From: Paracoccus sp. S-4012
GTDB taxonomy: Bacteria; Pseudomonadota; Alphaproteobacteria; Rhodobacterales; Rhodobacteraceae
Reading direction: 5' to 3'
DNA: 64,000 nucleotides
Assembly: GCF_009674885.1 (NCBI RefSeq)
Contig: NZ_WKKA01000015.1
Span: 1-64,000, forward strand
This document shows positions 36,608 through 47,149 of this stretch, piece after piece. Position 1 is the stretch's first letter, and each line of letters opens with the position of its first letter. The translations under genes and the position numbers were made by a program. The notes under the pieces are model-generated. The model saw only the letters and a program-made list of their open reading frames with translations. It ran no database searches and had not been told where the DNA came from.

Positions 36608-38053
36608 TCAGCTTAAGCCGGGCGGCAGCGCATCCAGCCAAGGGCTGATCCGGTCCCACGCCGCCACGGCGCGCAGCAGCCGGTGGTCGCCGCGCGGGGG
36701 GCCGATCATTTGCATGCCCATCGGCAGGCCCTCCGGGCTGAAGCCCGCGGGAACGCTGACGGCGGGGCAGCCCGACATCGTCGCGCCCACGACCACCTCC
36801 ATCCAGCGGTGATAGCTGTCCATCCGGCGGCCGCCGACCTCCTGCGGCCATTCGATGCCGGCGGCGAAGGGGAAGACCTGGGCCGCGGGCAGCAGCAGGA
36901 AGTCGTGGCGTTCGAACAGTTCCAGCATCCGGCGATACCAGGCCCCGCGCACCACCCCGGCCCGCCAGAGGTCCAGCGAAGTCAGCTTCAGGCTCTCCGA
37001 GACCTCCCACTGCGCCTCGGGCTTCAGCAGCGCGCGCTGCGCCGGGTCGGCCCAGTGATCGGCGTGACGCCCGCCGATCGAATGCTGGCGCAGCCGCACG
37101 AAGGCCTGCCAGAGCGCCTCCATGTCGAAGCCGATCCCCACCGGGTCGACTGACGCACCGGCGTCGGCCAAGCGGCCCGCAGCCGCCTCGACCAGTTCCA
37201 GCACGCCCGGCTCGAACGGCAGATGGCCGTCGAAATCCCCCAGCCAGCCGAACCGCAGGGTCGCGGGGTCGAGCGGCTCCGCCGCCGTGGACCAGTCCTC
37301 GCCCTCGCCCAAGGACAGCGGCGCCCGCGGGTCGTATCCGGCCTGCACGCCCATCAGCATCGCCAGATCCTCGGCCGAGCGGCCCATCGGCCCGTCGGTC
37401 GCCATCTGGCCGTAGAACGGATCGATCAGCTCGGCGGGCACGCGGCCCTGCGAGGGGCGGAAGCCGTAGACGTTATTCCAGGCCGCCGGATTGCGCAGCG
37501 AACCGCCCATGTCACTGCCATCCGCCACCGGCAGCATCCGCATCGCCAGCGCCACGCCCGCCCCGCCGCTGGAGCCGCCGCCGACGCGTTCGGGGTTCCA
37601 GGCGTTGCGCGTCAGCCCGAAGATCGGGTTGTAGCTGTTTGATCCGTAGCCGAATTCCGGCACGTTGGTCTTGCCGATGATGATCGCCCCGGCATCGCGC
37701 ATCCGCTCGACGAAGATCGCATCCGTCGCGGGCACCAGATCGGCGAACAGCGGCGAGCCGAAGGTCGTCCGCAGCCCCTTGGTGAAGGCCAGATCCTTGA
37801 TCGCCTGCGGCAGCCCGTGCATCGGCCCGACCGCATCGCCGCGCGCCACCGCCTCGTCCGCCGCCTGCGCCTCCGCCATCAGCGCCGCGCGCGGGCGCAG
37901 CGAGATGATGGCGTTCACCGCTGGGTTCACCGCCTCGATGTGATCGAGATAGGCGCCCATCACCTCGCTGGCCGAGACCTCGCGGCGGCGGATCATCCCG
38001 GCGAGGGGGACCGCGTTCAGCCGGCAGAGTTCCGGCACGGTGTGGCTGGTCAT
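36608..38053 (-). CDS. amidase signature-family enzyme
   Basis: The 481-residue amidase uses the Ser-cisSer-Lys triad. Lys is in GLPQAIKDLAF near residue 88, and the Ser pair is in the GGGSSGGAGVALA and ADGSDMGGSLRNPAAW blocks at about residues 160-190. Members hydrolyse amides such as aryl, acyl-amino or urea-like amides. No signal peptide is seen. It lies 74 bases downstream of the aldehyde dehydrogenase gene on the same strand, probably as the last gene of the system 3 leftward operon, and immediately before the promoter region of system 2. Confidence 0.88.
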   Translation of the reverse strand: MTSHTVPELCRLNAVPLAGMIRRREVSASEVMGAYLDHIEAVNPAVNAIISLRPRAALMAEAQAADEAVARGDAVGPMHGLPQAIKDLAFTKGLRTTFGSPLFADLVPATDAIFVERMRDAGAIIIGKTNVPEFGYGSNSYNPIFGLTRNAWNPERVGGGSSGGAGVALAMRMLPVADGSDMGGSLRNPAAWNNVYGFRPSQGRVPAELIDPFYGQMATDGPMGRSAEDLAMLMGVQAGYDPRAPLSLGEGEDWSTAAEPLDPATLRFGWLGDFDGHLPFEPGVLELVEAAAGRLADAGASVDPVGIGFDMEALWQAFVRLRQHSIGGRHADHWADPAQRALLKPEAQWEVSESLKLTSLDLWRAGVVRGAWYRRMLELFERHDFLLLPAAQVFPFAAGIEWPQEVGGRRMDSYHRWMEVVVGATMSGCPAVSVPAGFSPEGLPMGMQMIGPPRGDHRLLRAVAAWDRISPWLDALPPGLS

Positions 38054-38127
38054 GAGGGCTCCGCTCTCCCTGAAACGTGGCGCTGCACCGGGCGCGGCGG
38101 CCCGGTGTAGCGGCTGAGGGCGTCCCG

Positions 38128-39564
38128 TCAGCCCTTCCGGGTGACGAAGCGCGTCTCGAGATAGGCCTCGATCGCCTCGGAGCCGCCCTCGGTGCCGTGG
38201 CCGGAATCGTTGATCCCGCCGAACGGCACCTCGGGCAGCGCGAGGCCGATATGGTTGATCGAGGTCATGCCCGCCGCAATCTCGCGGCCGAGCCGGTTCG
38301 CCGTGGCGCTGTCGCGGGTGAAGGCATAGGCGGCGAGGCCGAAGGGCAGCCGGTTGGCCTCGGCAATGGCCTCGTCCAGATCGCCGAAGCGGTTGATGAC
38401 CGCGACTGGGCCGAACGGCTCCTCGTTCATGATGCGGGCCTCGACCGGCACCTCGGCGAGGACCGTCGGCTCGAAGAACCAGCCCTCGTTGCCGATCCGC
38501 CGGCCGCCGGTCGTCAGCCGCGCGCCGCGCTCGACCGCGTCGGCGATCATCCCCTCCAGCGCCGGGATGCGGCGCTCGTTCGCCAGCGGCCCCATCTCGA
38601 CACCCTCATCGAGGCCGCTGCCAATCTTCACCGCTGCGGCGATCTCGGTGAACCGCTCGGTGAACTCGTCATGCAGCGCATCCTGCACGAGGAAGCGGGT
38701 GGGCGAGATGCAGACCTGCCCCGCGTTGCGGAACTTGTAGGGCGCGATCACGTCCAGCGCCTGGTCGATGTCGGCGTCGCCCGCGACGATCACCGGGGCA
38801 TGGCCGCCAAGCTCCATCGTCGCGCGCTTCATGTGCAGCCCGGCCAGCGCCGCCAGTTGCTTGCCCACCGGCGTCGAGCCGGTGAAGCTGATCTTGCGGA
38901 TCACCGGATGCGGGATGAGGTATTCCGAGATCTCGGCCGGGTTGCCGTAGACGAGGTTGATGACGCCCGCGGGCACGCCCGCATCGACAAAGGCGCGGAC
39001 CAGTTCGGCCGGGCTGGCCGGGGTTTCCTCGGGGCCCTTGACGATGATCGAGCACCCGGCGGCGAGGGCCAGCGACAGCTTCCGCACGACCTGGTTGACC
39101 GGGAAGTTCCACGGCGTGAAGGCCGCGACCGGGCCGACCGGCATCTTCATCGCGATCTGGATGACGTCGGGCGCGCGCGACGGGATCACCTGACCATAGG
39201 CGCGCTGCCCCTCGCCCGCGAACCAGTCGATGATGTCGGCGCCGGACATGATCTCGATGCGCGCCTGCGCGAGCGGCTTGCCGTTCTCCAGCGTCAGGAT
39301 CGGCGCGATGACGTCGGCACGGTCGCGCAGCAGCTGAGCGGCCTTGCGCATGATCTTGCCGCGCTCGAAGGCGGAGACCCGGCTCCACTCGGCGAAGCCG
39401 CGCTCGCAGGCGGCGAGGGCCGCATCCAAGTCGGCGCGCGTGGCGCGGGCGACGCGGCCGATCTCGCGCGAGGTCGCCGGGTTCATCACCGGCAGGCTCT
39501 CGCCGGTCTCGCCGGGACGCCAGGCGCCGTCGATCAGAAGCTGGGTGTCGGGATAGCTGGTCAT
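38128..39564 (-). CDS. NAD(P)-dependent aldehyde dehydrogenase (succinate-semialdehyde dehydrogenase-like)
   Basis: This 478-residue ALDH oxidises an aldehyde to its acid. The catalytic Cys285 lies in [11 protein letters not shown] and the base Glu251 in MELGGHAP; the [11 protein letters not shown] cofactor loop is at residues 228-237. The sequence resembles succinate-semialdehyde and related dehydrogenases. The start at 39564 is supported by GAGGAAG nine bases upstream, whereas a reading from 39606 overlaps the CoA-transferase gene and lacks a site. It stands between a CaiB CoA-transferase and an amidase, suggesting amide to acid to CoA ester conversions. Confidence 0.9.
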   Translation of the reverse strand: MTSYPDTQLLIDGAWRPGETGESLPVMNPATSREIGRVARATRADLDAALAACERGFAEWSRVSAFERGKIMRKAAQLLRDRADVIAPILTLENGKPLAQARIEIMSGADIIDWFAGEGQRAYGQVIPSRAPDVIQIAMKMPVGPVAAFTPWNFPVNQVVRKLSLALAAGCSIIVKGPEETPASPAELVRAFVDAGVPAGVINLVYGNPAEISEYLIPHPVIRKISFTGSTPVGKQLAALAGLHMKRATMELGGHAPVIVAGDADIDQALDVIAPYKFRNAGQVCISPTRFLVQDALHDEFTERFTEIAAAVKIGSGLDEGVEMGPLANERRIPALEGMIADAVERGARLTTGGRRIGNEGWFFEPTVLAEVPVEARIMNEEPFGPVAVINRFGDLDEAIAEANRLPFGLAAYAFTRDSATANRLGREIAAGMTSINHIGLALPEVPFGGINDSGHGTEGGSEAIEAYLETRFVTRKG

Positions 39565-39602
39565 CGGTTCTTCCTCGGTCTGGTCCGCCCGTGCGGCGCG
39601 AA

Positions 39603-40859
39603 TCATTGCGGGGCGAGGCTGCTGGTGGATGCGGGCGCCTCGTCCGCGGCATGGCAGGCGACGACGCCGCGCGCGGCCAGGCCCTCGATCTCGTCCTCGC
39701 CGAGGCCCAGCACCTCGCGCAGGACCGTGCGCGTGTCCTCGCCCAGCAGCGGCGGTGCCTTGGCCGGGCGGTCGGGATCGTTCTGCGCCGCGAGCCCCTG
39801 CGCGGCGCGGATCAGCGAGATGGTGCCGAGCTCTGGATGCTCGATCTGCTGGATCACCCCGCGCTCGACCACCGAGGGCGCGCTCAGGGCCTCGGAGACC
39901 GTTTTCACCGGCCCCGCGGGCACATCCGCCGCGCGGCAGGCGTCGAGCCAGTGCTGCGAGGGCCGCGTCAGCATGATCTCCTGCAGGATCGCCAGCAGTT
40001 CCGGCCGGTTCAGCGCTCGCTGATGCGAGGTCGTGAAGCGCGGATCGGTGGCGAGATCGGGCCGGTCGACAACCTTGGTGCAGAAATCCGCATACATGCG
40101 GTCGTTGCCCACCGCGAGCGCGAAGCTGCCATCCGCGGTCTGCAGCACCTGGTAGGGCACCACGGTCGGATGCGCGTTGCCGTAGCGTTTCGCCTCGACC
40201 CCGGCGTTGAGATAGCCGGTGCCGACGTTGATGAGCAGGTTCAGCGTGGTGTCGAGCAGCGCCACGTCGATGAACTGCCCCTCGCCGGTGTCGCGCCGCT
40301 GGTAGAGGGCGGCGAGGATCGATTGCGTGGCCACCATGCCGGCGACGACATCGGTGAAGGCGACCCCCAGCCGGTTCGGCGGGCCGTCCACCTCGCCGGT
40401 GATGGACATCAGCCCGCTCTCGGCCTGCATAATGAAGTCGTAGCCGGGCCGCGTCCGCTCGGGGCCGGTCTGGCCGTAGCCCGAGATCGAGCAGTAGACG
40501 ATGCCCGGGTTGATCGTGCGGATATCCTCGTAGCCGATGCCGAGCCGGTCCACCGTCCCGGCGCGGAAGTTCTCGACCACCACATCGGCGCGCGCGGCGA
40601 GGTCGAGGACGATCTGCCGCCCCTCCGCGGTCTTCAGGTCGACCGCCACCGAATGCTTGCCGCGGTTGGCGCAGAGGTAATAGGTGCTGACGCCCTTGAA
40701 GCTCGGCACCGACCAGGCGCGCGTGTCGTCGCCGCCGCGGATGTTCTCGATCTTCCAGACCTCGGCCCCGAGATCGCCAAGGCTCATGGTGGCCCAGGGC
40801 CCGGCCAGAACCCGCGTCAGGTCCAGCACCTTAATCCCCTCCAGCGGCAAGGCAGTCAT
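39603..40859 (-). CDS. CaiB/BaiF-family (class III) CoA-transferase
   Basis: The 418-residue enzyme transfers CoA between acids. The N-terminal [18 protein letters not shown] and the [13 protein letters not shown]-like strand are classic for the family. The catalytic aspartate is Asp170 in [11 protein letters not shown], at the position known from formyl-CoA transferase. [12 protein letters not shown]-like CoA-binding turn lies near residue 67. It follows the system 3 ATPase by 15 bases and precedes the aldehyde dehydrogenase, so the acid made by that enzyme is a plausible CoA acceptor. Confidence 0.9.
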   Translation of the reverse strand: MTALPLEGIKVLDLTRVLAGPWATMSLGDLGAEVWKIENIRGGDDTRAWSVPSFKGVSTYYLCANRGKHSVAVDLKTAEGRQIVLDLAARADVVVENFRAGTVDRLGIGYEDIRTINPGIVYCSISGYGQTGPERTRPGYDFIMQAESGLMSITGEVDGPPNRLGVAFTDVVAGMVATQSILAALYQRRDTGEGQFIDVALLDTTLNLLINVGTGYLNAGVEAKRYGNAHPTVVPYQVLQTADGSFALAVGNDRMYADFCTKVVDRPDLATDPRFTTSHQRALNRPELLAILQEIMLTRPSQHWLDACRAADVPAGPVKTVSEALSAPSVVERGVIQQIEHPELGTISLIRAAQGLAAQNDPDRPAKAPPLLGEDTRTVLREVLGLGEDEIEGLAARGVVACHAADEAPASTSSLAPQ

Positions 40860-40874
40860 TCGTTGCTCCTCAGA

Positions 40875-41897
40875 TCAGGTTCGCGCCGGCGCATCGCCGA
40901 GCAGCCCGGTCGCCTTGGCGACGGGGAAATGGCAGGCGACGGCATGTCCGGCGCCATGGTCGATCAGCGGCGGCTCCTTCTCGGCGCAGAGCGGCTGCGC
41001 GATTGGGCAGCGGGTGCGGAAGCGGCAGCCGGAGGGCGGGTCGATCGGGCTCGGGACGTCGCCCTGAAGCACGATCCGCCGCCGGCTGCGCTCGCGCACG
41101 GGGTCGGCCAGCGGCACCGCGGACATCAGCGCATGGGTGTAGGGATGCAGCGGCGCGCCGTAGAGCTGCGCCTTCGGCGCGATCTCGACGATCTTGCCCA
41201 GATACATCACCGCGACCCGGTCGCTGATGTGCTGCACCACCGAGAGGTCATGCGCGATGAACAGGAACGCCGTGCCCTGATCGCGCTGCACGTCCTTGAG
41301 CAGGTTCAGCACCCCCGCCTGAACCGAGACGTCGAGCGCCGAGACCGGCTCGTCGAGGACCAGCAGTTCCGGCTTCAGCGCGAGCGCGCGGGCGATGACG
41401 ACCCGCTGACGCTGACCGCCCGACAGCTCGTGCGGGTAACGCTCGGCGTGTTCGGGGTTCAGCCGCACGAGCTCCATCATCTCGGCCACGCGGGCCTTGC
41501 GCCCGGCCGCATCGAGGTCGCTGATCCGCAGCGGCTCGGCGATGTTGGCGCCGATGGTCATGCGCGGATGCAGCGAGGCGTAGGGGTCCTGGAACACCAG
41601 CTGCACCCTGCGCCGCAGCTGCCGCATCGCCTCCGGCGGAAGCGTGTTGATGTCGGTGCCGTGAAACAGCGTCTGGCCCGAACTCGGCTCGATCAGGCGC
41701 AGGATGCAGCGGCCGAGCGTGGACTTGCCGCAACCGGATTCGCCGACGAGGCCCAGCGTCTCGCCCGGCATCACGTCGAAGGAGACATCGGCCACGGCGC
41801 TGACCTGCGCGACCTCCCGCTCGATCAGGAGGCCGCCCTTCACCGGGAAGCGCTTCACGAGGTTGCGGACCGAGAGGATGGGATCGTGGCGGGTCAT
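40875..41897 (-). CDS. Dpp/Opp-type ABC transporter ATP-binding protein, OppF-like (system 3)
   Basis: The 340-residue ATPase has Walker [14 protein letters not shown]-loop [13 protein letters not shown], signature [10 protein letters not shown] and Walker [15 protein letters not shown]. The extended C-terminus carries [14 protein letters not shown] and a late CHF, the four-cysteine motif shared with system 2 ATPases. It overlaps the OppD-like partner by four bases and lies fourth in the leftward IclR-controlled operon. Confidence 0.9.
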   Translation of the reverse strand: MTRHDPILSVRNLVKRFPVKGGLLIEREVAQVSAVADVSFDVMPGETLGLVGESGCGKSTLGRCILRLIEPSSGQTLFHGTDINTLPPEAMRQLRRRVQLVFQDPYASLHPRMTIGANIAEPLRISDLDAAGRKARVAEMMELVRLNPEHAERYPHELSGGQRQRVVIARALALKPELLVLDEPVSALDVSVQAGVLNLLKDVQRDQGTAFLFIAHDLSVVQHISDRVAVMYLGKIVEIAPKAQLYGAPLHPYTHALMSAVPLADPVRERSRRRIVLQGDVPSPIDPPSGCRFRTRCPIAQPLCAEKEPPLIDHGAGHAVACHFPVAKATGLLGDAPART

Positions 41898-42892
41898 GCG
41901 GCGCGTCCGGCCCGGTCAAAGGCGAAATGGCAGGCGGCGCCATGCGCGCCCTCGAACAGCATCGGCGGCGCGTCCCGGCGGCAGATGTCGCGGGCCATGG
42001 GACACCGCGGGGCGAAGGGGCAGCCCGGCGGCAGGGTGCCGATCGGCGGCGGCGAGCCCTCGATCGAGAACAGCCGGTCGGTCTGGCTCGCCATGTTCGG
42101 GATCGAAGCGATTAGGCCGCGGGTATAGGGATGGCCGGGCCGGGCGAAGAGGTCGTTGACCCCCGCCTCCTCGACCACCCGCCCGGCATAGACCACCGCC
42201 ACCCGGTCGGCATGGCCCGCGAGCACGCCGAGATCATGGGTGATGAGGATCATCCCCAGCTTCAGCCGCTGCTGCAGTTCGGCCAGCACGCCCATGATCT
42301 GCGCCTGCACGGTGACGTCGAGGGCGGTGGTCGGCTCGTCCGCGATCAGCAGGTCGGGATCGTTCGCCACCGCCATGGCGATCATCACCCGCTGCCGCAT
42401 CCCGCCCGAGAACTCGTGCGGATACTGCGAGATCCGGCGGTCGGGCTGCGGAATGGCGACCAGCGCCAGCAGGTCCTTGGCCCGATCCATCGCGGCGCGC
42501 TTCGACATGCCCGGATTGTGCAGCCACACCGCCTCGGCGATCTGGGCGCCGACCGTCATCACCGGATTGAGCGAGGACAGCGGATCCTGGAAGATCATCG
42601 CGATGCGCGAGCCGCGCAGCGAGCGCATCTCGGCGCGGGGCAGTTCGGTCAGTTCGCGCCCCTTGAAGCGCACCGAGCCGGAGACCCGCGCGCCGCGCGG
42701 CTGCAGGCCGATCGAGGCAAGCATCCCGAGGGACTTGCCCGATCCGCTCTCGCCGACGACGCCCAGCACCTCGCCCGGCGCGACATGCAGGCTGATGCCG
42801 CGCACCGCCTCGAGGCTGCGGCCGCGCTTCTCGAACGTGACGCGGAGGTCGCGCACCTCGAACAGGGGGGTGGTGCCGGTCGCGGGCATCAT
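41894..42892 (-). CDS. Dpp/Opp-type ABC transporter ATP-binding protein, OppD-like (system 3)
   Basis: The 332-residue ATPase has Walker [14 protein letters not shown]-loop [13 protein letters not shown], signature [10 protein letters not shown] and Walker [15 protein letters not shown]. The C-terminal [14 protein letters not shown] plus CHF cysteine motif is present. Start codon 42892 overlaps the permease stop and follows GAGG by five bases. A much longer open reading upstream is the permease gene in another frame. Confidence 0.9.
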   Translation of the reverse strand: MMPATGTTPLFEVRDLRVTFEKRGRSLEAVRGISLHVAPGEVLGVVGESGSGKSLGMLASIGLQPRGARVSGSVRFKGRELTELPRAEMRSLRGSRIAMIFQDPLSSLNPVMTVGAQIAEAVWLHNPGMSKRAAMDRAKDLLALVAIPQPDRRISQYPHEFSGGMRQRVMIAMAVANDPDLLIADEPTTALDVTVQAQIMGVLAELQQRLKLGMILITHDLGVLAGHADRVAVVYAGRVVEEAGVNDLFARPGHPYTRGLIASIPNMASQTDRLFSIEGSPPPIGTLPPGCPFAPRCPMARDICRRDAPPMLFEGAHGAACHFAFDRAGRAA

Positions 42893-43740
42893 TCCGACCT
42901 CGGATCGAAGTAGTCGTGGAGGCCGTCGCCGATGAAGTTGAAGCCCAGCACGATGGTCAGGATCGCAAGGCCGGGACCCAGCGCCACCCACCAGGAGTAG
43001 AACTGCGACGCCCCGTCCGAGATCATCGAGCCCCATTCCGGCGTCGGCGGGGTCGCGCCAAGGCCGATGAACGACAGCGAAGCGGCGAGCAGGATCACCT
43101 GGCCAAGGTCCATCGTCGCGCTGACGAGCACCGGGGTCCAGCAGAGCGGCAGGATATGCCGGATCAGCACCCGAGGCCGGGTCGCGCCGGAGGCCACGGC
43201 GGCCTCGACATGCTCGCGCTCGCGCACTTCCAGCACCTGCGCCCGCATCAGCCGCGCATAGACCGGCCACCAGACGATCACCATGGCGATGGCAGCGTTG
43301 CCGAGGCCCGGTCCCAGCGAGGCGGCGACGGCCATCGCCAGAAGCATCGGCGGGAAGGACAGGGTCACATCGACCAGCCGCATGATGACCGCGCCCACCC
43401 AGCCGCCGAGATAGCCCGACAGCGCGCCGAGCGTGGCGCCGATCAGCACCGACAGCGCGACTACCATCACCGCCAGCGGCAGCGAATGGACCGCGCCGTG
43501 CAGCGTGCGGCTGAGAACATCGCGGCCGAGCGCATCGGTGCCGAGCCAGTGCTCCCAGCTCGGCGCCTGCAACCGGCGGCCGACCAGGTCGAGCGGATCG
43601 TAGGGCGCCACCAGGGGGGCGGCTACGGTCATGATGGCCCAGAAGCCGACGATCAGAAGCCCCAGCATCATCGGCAGCGACAGCCAGTGCGGCCAGTGCA
43701 GGGCGAGGCGCGAGGCGCGGGAGGGGGAGACGAGGGTCAT
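42889..43740 (-). CDS. Dpp/Opp-type ABC transporter permease, DppC-like (system 3)
   Basis: The 283-residue permease has the first helix MMLGLLIVGFWAIMTVAAPLV, then HWLGTDALGRDVLSRTLHGAV. The coupling region QVLEVREREHVEAAVASGATRPR and the end [13 protein letters not shown] are typical DppC. The start at 43740 gives a short hydrophilic N-terminus and sits two bases after the DppB-like stop; a longer reading would cover that gene in another frame. Confidence 0.9.
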   Translation of the reverse strand: MTLVSPSRASRLALHWPHWLSLPMMLGLLIVGFWAIMTVAAPLVAPYDPLDLVGRRLQAPSWEHWLGTDALGRDVLSRTLHGAVHSLPLAVMVVALSVLIGATLGALSGYLGGWVGAVIMRLVDVTLSFPPMLLAMAVAASLGPGLGNAAIAMVIVWWPVYARLMRAQVLEVREREHVEAAVASGATRPRVLIRHILPLCWTPVLVSATMDLGQVILLAASLSFIGLGATPPTPEWGSMISDGASQFYSWWVALGPGLAILTIVLGFNFIGDGLHDYFDPRSE

Positions 43741-43742
43741 GC

Positions 43743-44756
43743 CTAGCCCAGCCGGACGCGCGGATTGGCCACGACATAGGCCACATCCGTGATGAGGTTG
43801 GTGATGAGGAAGATGACGCCGCCGACGATCGTCACGCCGATGATCGCCGGAAAGTCGAGCCCGCGCGCCGCCTCGACCGCGTAGGAGCCCATGCCGGGCC
43901 ACGAGAAGATGGTCTCGGTCAGCACGGCCCCGGTCAGCAGGTAGGCGAAGGAATAGCCGATCACCGTCAGCGTCGGCACCAGCGTGTTGCGCAGCGCGTG
44001 GCGCAGGATGACGCGGCGCTCGCCGGCCCCCTTGGCGCGGGCGGTGAGGATGAACTCACGGCTCAGGACCTCAAGCATGTTGGCCCGCACGAGACGCGAG
44101 ATGGTTCCCGCGACCGCCCAGCCGAGGACGAAGGCCGGCAGCAGCAGATGCCAGAGCGCGTCGAGAAACAGCCGGAGGTGTCCGGCGAGCAGCGTGTCGA
44201 TGGTCAGGAACCCGGTGACCGAGGGCGGCAGCGCGGCCCTCGGGTCCACGCGCCCCGGCCCCGGCATGATCCCCCACTTGACCGAGAACACGTAGAGCAG
44301 CGCCAGCCCCATCCAGAAGACCGGGATCGACGAGCCGATCAGCGCGAAGAGCCGCGCCACATGGTCAACCACGGTGTTGCGGAAGGCCGCCGCCAGCACG
44401 CCGAGGGTGATCCCCATGCTCGACCCGACGATCAGGGCGGCGATGACCAGCTCCATCGTCGCGGGCAGGCGATAGAGCACGTCCTGCGCCACCGGCCTGC
44501 GGGTGATGAACGAGGTGCCCATGTCGCCCTGCAGGAGGTTGCCGACATAGATGAGGTAACGCTCGGGCAGGCTGCGATCGAGGCCCCACTTCGCCCGCGC
44601 CGCGGCCACCACCTCGGGGTTGTTCATCTGCCGGTCCGAGATGATCGCGGTCAGCGGGTCGCCCTTGGTGACCGCCGTCAGCAGGAAGGCCAGCGTGACC
44701 ACCCCGAGAATCAGGAACGGCATCGCGGCGAGGCGGCGCAGGATGTAGCGGGTCAT
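43743..44756 (-). CDS. Dpp/Opp-type ABC transporter permease, DppB-like (system 3)
   Basis: The 337-residue permease begins MTRYILRRLAAMPFLILGVVTLAF and AVTKGDPLTAIISDRQMNN. The coupling motif FILTARAKGAGERRVILRHALRN is followed by further helices, and the end is VANPRVRLG. It is the first gene of the leftward operon and is divergent from the iclR gene. The binding protein for this importer is not here but at 49427, beyond the dehydrogenase genes. Confidence 0.9.
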   Translation of the reverse strand: MTRYILRRLAAMPFLILGVVTLAFLLTAVTKGDPLTAIISDRQMNNPEVVAAARAKWGLDRSLPERYLIYVGNLLQGDMGTSFITRRPVAQDVLYRLPATMELVIAALIVGSSMGITLGVLAAAFRNTVVDHVARLFALIGSSIPVFWMGLALLYVFSVKWGIMPGPGRVDPRAALPPSVTGFLTIDTLLAGHLRLFLDALWHLLLPAFVLGWAVAGTISRLVRANMLEVLSREFILTARAKGAGERRVILRHALRNTLVPTLTVIGYSFAYLLTGAVLTETIFSWPGMGSYAVEAARGLDFPAIIGVTIVGGVIFLITNLITDVAYVVANPRVRLG

Positions 44757-44848
44757 GCAGCTTTCCCCGTGAAACGCAGGGCACGGGCGCCAGACGTCCG
44801 GTCCTGCCGCGCATCATTGACAAGCGCGGCGGCGCTCGTCAACATAAA

Positions 44849-44863
44849 TGGAATTATATTCCA
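44849..44863. promoter_or_regulatory. IclR-type operator TGGAAT-N3-ATTCCA
   Basis: A perfect palindrome with six-base arms sits between the divergent permease and iclR start codons. It matches the general IclR-family operator form (TGGAAT-like arms). Its centre contains TATATT, usable as a -10 for iclR, and TTGACG lies next to it (44842-44837, minus strand) as a possible -35 for the permease operon. One bound dimer could control both directions. Confidence 0.75.
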
Positions 44864-44908
44864 CCTGCGCTCGGGGCGGCCGCGGGGACCCTGGGGACGA
44901 ATCTGCCG

Positions 44909-45769
44909 ATGCGCAAGCGCGCGAAGAACCTCGACGGAAACGGCGGCGCCGATTCTGCCGCCACCTCCACCTCGCTGACGCGCGGGCTCGATATCCTGCG
45001 CGCCTTCAGCCAGCAGGACGCGACCCTCGGCAACCTGGAACTGCTGGAGCGGACCGGGCTTCCCAAGGCCACGGTCTCGCGGCTGACGGCGGCCCTGGTG
45101 GCGCAAGGCTATCTCAACTACGACGATCTTCTCGGGCGCTACAGCATCGGCCCGGCGACGGTCTCGCTGGGCTATTCGGCGCTGAGTTCCAGCCCGGTCG
45201 TGCAGATGGCCGTCCCGCTCATGCAGGAGCTGGCGGACGAGACCGGGGTCGCCGTTTCGCTGGGAATGCGCGACGAGCTGGAGATGGTCTATCTCGCCAA
45301 CTGCCGCTCGATGAGCCCGGTCACGCTGCGGCTCAACGTCGGCTCGCGGCTGCCGGTCTGGCGCACGGCGATGGGTCTGGCCTACCTCGCCGGGATGAAG
45401 CCCGAGCCGCGCAAGAGCCTCGTGGCCGAGCTGATGCGGCGCGAACCGGCGCAGGCGGAGCGCATCCGGGCGCTGGCTGAGGACGCGGTCGAGAGCCTCC
45501 GCACCCGCGGCTTCGTCACCAGCCTCGGCACCTGGTACAGCTACATCAACGCGGTCGGCGTCGCGTTCCGGCCCACGGACGGCACGCGGCTGGTCGCGCT
45601 GACCTGCGGCGGCATCGTCGATCTCGTCCCCGCCGAAAACTGCACCGACATCGCCGGCCCGGCCTTGGTCCGCATGGTCGAGCGGCTCCGCGACCGGCTG
45701 GAGGGCCGGGAAAGCACCGCGACCCGTCCCCCTGCCCGTCCGCAAGGCTGGAAGACGACGGCGGACTGA
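44909..45769 (+). CDS. IclR-family transcriptional regulator
   Basis: The 286-residue regulator has an N-terminal winged helix (residues about 20-80), TSLTRGLDILRAFSQQDATL then RTGLPKATVSRLTAALVAQGYL. The C-terminal effector domain carries the segments LADETGVAVSLGMRDELEMVYL and GWLTSL-like RGFVTSLGTWYSYINAVGVAF. It is the first rightward gene next to the palindrome at 44849, with the E2 gene 33 bases after it. I infer that it controls both its own operon and the divergent importer. Confidence 0.9.
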   Translation: MRKRAKNLDGNGGADSAATSTSLTRGLDILRAFSQQDATLGNLELLERTGLPKATVSRLTAALVAQGYLNYDDLLGRYSIGPATVSLGYSALSSSPVVQMAVPLMQELADETGVAVSLGMRDELEMVYLANCRSMSPVTLRLNVGSRLPVWRTAMGLAYLAGMKPEPRKSLVAELMRREPAQAERIRALAEDAVESLRTRGFVTSLGTWYSYINAVGVAFRPTDGTRLVALTCGGIVDLVPAENCTDIAGPALVRMVERLRDRLEGRESTATRPPARPQGWKTTAD

Positions 45770-45802
45770 CCGCCGCCCGGCCTCATCCCTCAAGGAGCTG
45801 CC

Positions 45803-47098
45803 ATGCCCGTTCCCGTTCTCTTTCCCAAGGTGAGCCTCGAGGAGACCACTGGCCGCGTCAGCCGCTGGCTCGTCCCCGCGGGCGAGGCGGTCACCGCCGG
45901 GCAGGTGCTGTTCGAGATCGAGAACGACAAGGCGGCGGTCGAGGTCGAGTCGCCGGCGGCAGGCATCCTGCGCGATCTGGTGGCCGAAGGCGACACGGTG
46001 GATGTCGGGGCGCCGGTGGCCAACATCTATCAGGAAGGGGAGGCCGCGGGCGAAGCGCCGCAACCCGCCCCTGCGGCGGGACCAAGCGGGGCGCAGGCGC
46101 CCGAGGCCGCGCGCGAGGAGGAGCACGCCCCGCCCCGGGGCCGTCTCAAGGGCCCGAACCCCACCCCCCTCGCCCGCCGCATCGCGCGCGAGAACGGGAT
46201 TTCGCTCGCGGGGATGCAGGGCTCGGGGCCGAACGGCAGGGTTCAGAAGAAGGATGTGCTGGAGAGCCTGACCTCGCAGCCGTCCGAAGCGCCCTCCGCC
46301 CCTGTGGCGCACCGGCCCGCCGTTTCGAGCGCCGGGGGGCCGCTGCATTCGGTCTGGCTGCGCAAGGGCGAGGGCACGCCCGTGGTCCTGCTGCATGGCT
46401 ACAGCGCCGACCTCAACAACTGGCGCGGGCTGTTCGCGGGGGCCTCGACCCCCTGGCCGGTTCTGGCGCTGGACCTGCCCGCGCATGGCGGCTCGCCGCG
46501 CGCGGTGCCCGAGGACCTCGACGCGCTCGCGGGCGAGGTCGAGGCGAGCCTCGAGGCGCTCGGCGTTACTTCCTGTCATCTTGTCGGCCATTCCTTCGGC
46601 GCTGCCACCGCCGTCCGGCTGGCCTCGCGGGCGCAGATCGACATTCGCGCCCTCGGGCTGATCTCGCCCGCCGGTCTCGGCCCCGAGATCAACCACGCCT
46701 TCACGGCCGGCATCCTGCGCGCCAGCAGCGCCGCGAGCCTGCGGCCCTGGCTGGAGCTTCTGGTCGAGGACCCGCGCGTCATCTCGGAGGCGTTCCTGCG
46801 CGCGGTCGAGGCGAGCCGGACGGACGAGGCGCTCACCGCCGCGATGGGCGCCTTCGCCGCCCGCTTCTTCGCCGACGGCACGCAGACCTTCTCGATCCGG
46901 GAGGAACTCGCCCGGCTGCGGATGCCCGCCCGCGTGATCTTCGGCCGCCAGGACCGCATCCTGCCCTTCGCGTCGAGCCGCGGGCTGCCGGGCAATGTGG
47001 GGCTGCACGCCTTCGACGGTTGCGGGCACATGCCGCATCTGGAGCATCCCGGCCCGGTGCTGGCGCTGCTCTCGGAACTGATCCGCAGTGCCGCCTGA
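45803..47098 (+). CDS. lipoyl-carrying E2-like protein with alpha/beta-hydrolase domain (AcoC type)
   Basis: The 431-residue protein has an N-terminal lipoyl domain (residues 1-80, lipoylated Lys43 in ENDKAAVEVES), an Ala/Pro-rich linker, and an E3/E1-binding domain at about 118-157 (TPLARRIARENGISL). In place of the usual acetyltransferase core it has an alpha/beta hydrolase domain with VVLLHGYSADLNNW and the nucleophile elbow GHSFG (Ser264). This architecture is that of AcoC of acetoin dehydrogenase. It is encoded between iclR and the fused E1, so the two should form one 2-oxo-acid or acetoin-type complex. No E3 gene is present in the window. Confidence 0.88.
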   Translation: MPVPVLFPKVSLEETTGRVSRWLVPAGEAVTAGQVLFEIENDKAAVEVESPAAGILRDLVAEGDTVDVGAPVANIYQEGEAAGEAPQPAPAAGPSGAQAPEAAREEEHAPPRGRLKGPNPTPLARRIARENGISLAGMQGSGPNGRVQKKDVLESLTSQPSEAPSAPVAHRPAVSSAGGPLHSVWLRKGEGTPVVLLHGYSADLNNWRGLFAGASTPWPVLALDLPAHGGSPRAVPEDLDALAGEVEASLEALGVTSCHLVGHSFGAATAVRLASRAQIDIRALGLISPAGLGPEINHAFTAGILRASSAASLRPWLELLVEDPRVISEAFLRAVEASRTDEALTAAMGAFAARFFADGTQTFSIREELARLRMPARVIFGRQDRILPFASSRGLPGNVGLHAFDGCGHMPHLEHPGPVLALLSELIRSAA

Positions 47099-47149
47099 AT
47101 GCGCTTGCGCGGCGAGGACGGCGCGGCATAGGCTCGCCGAAAAATAAAA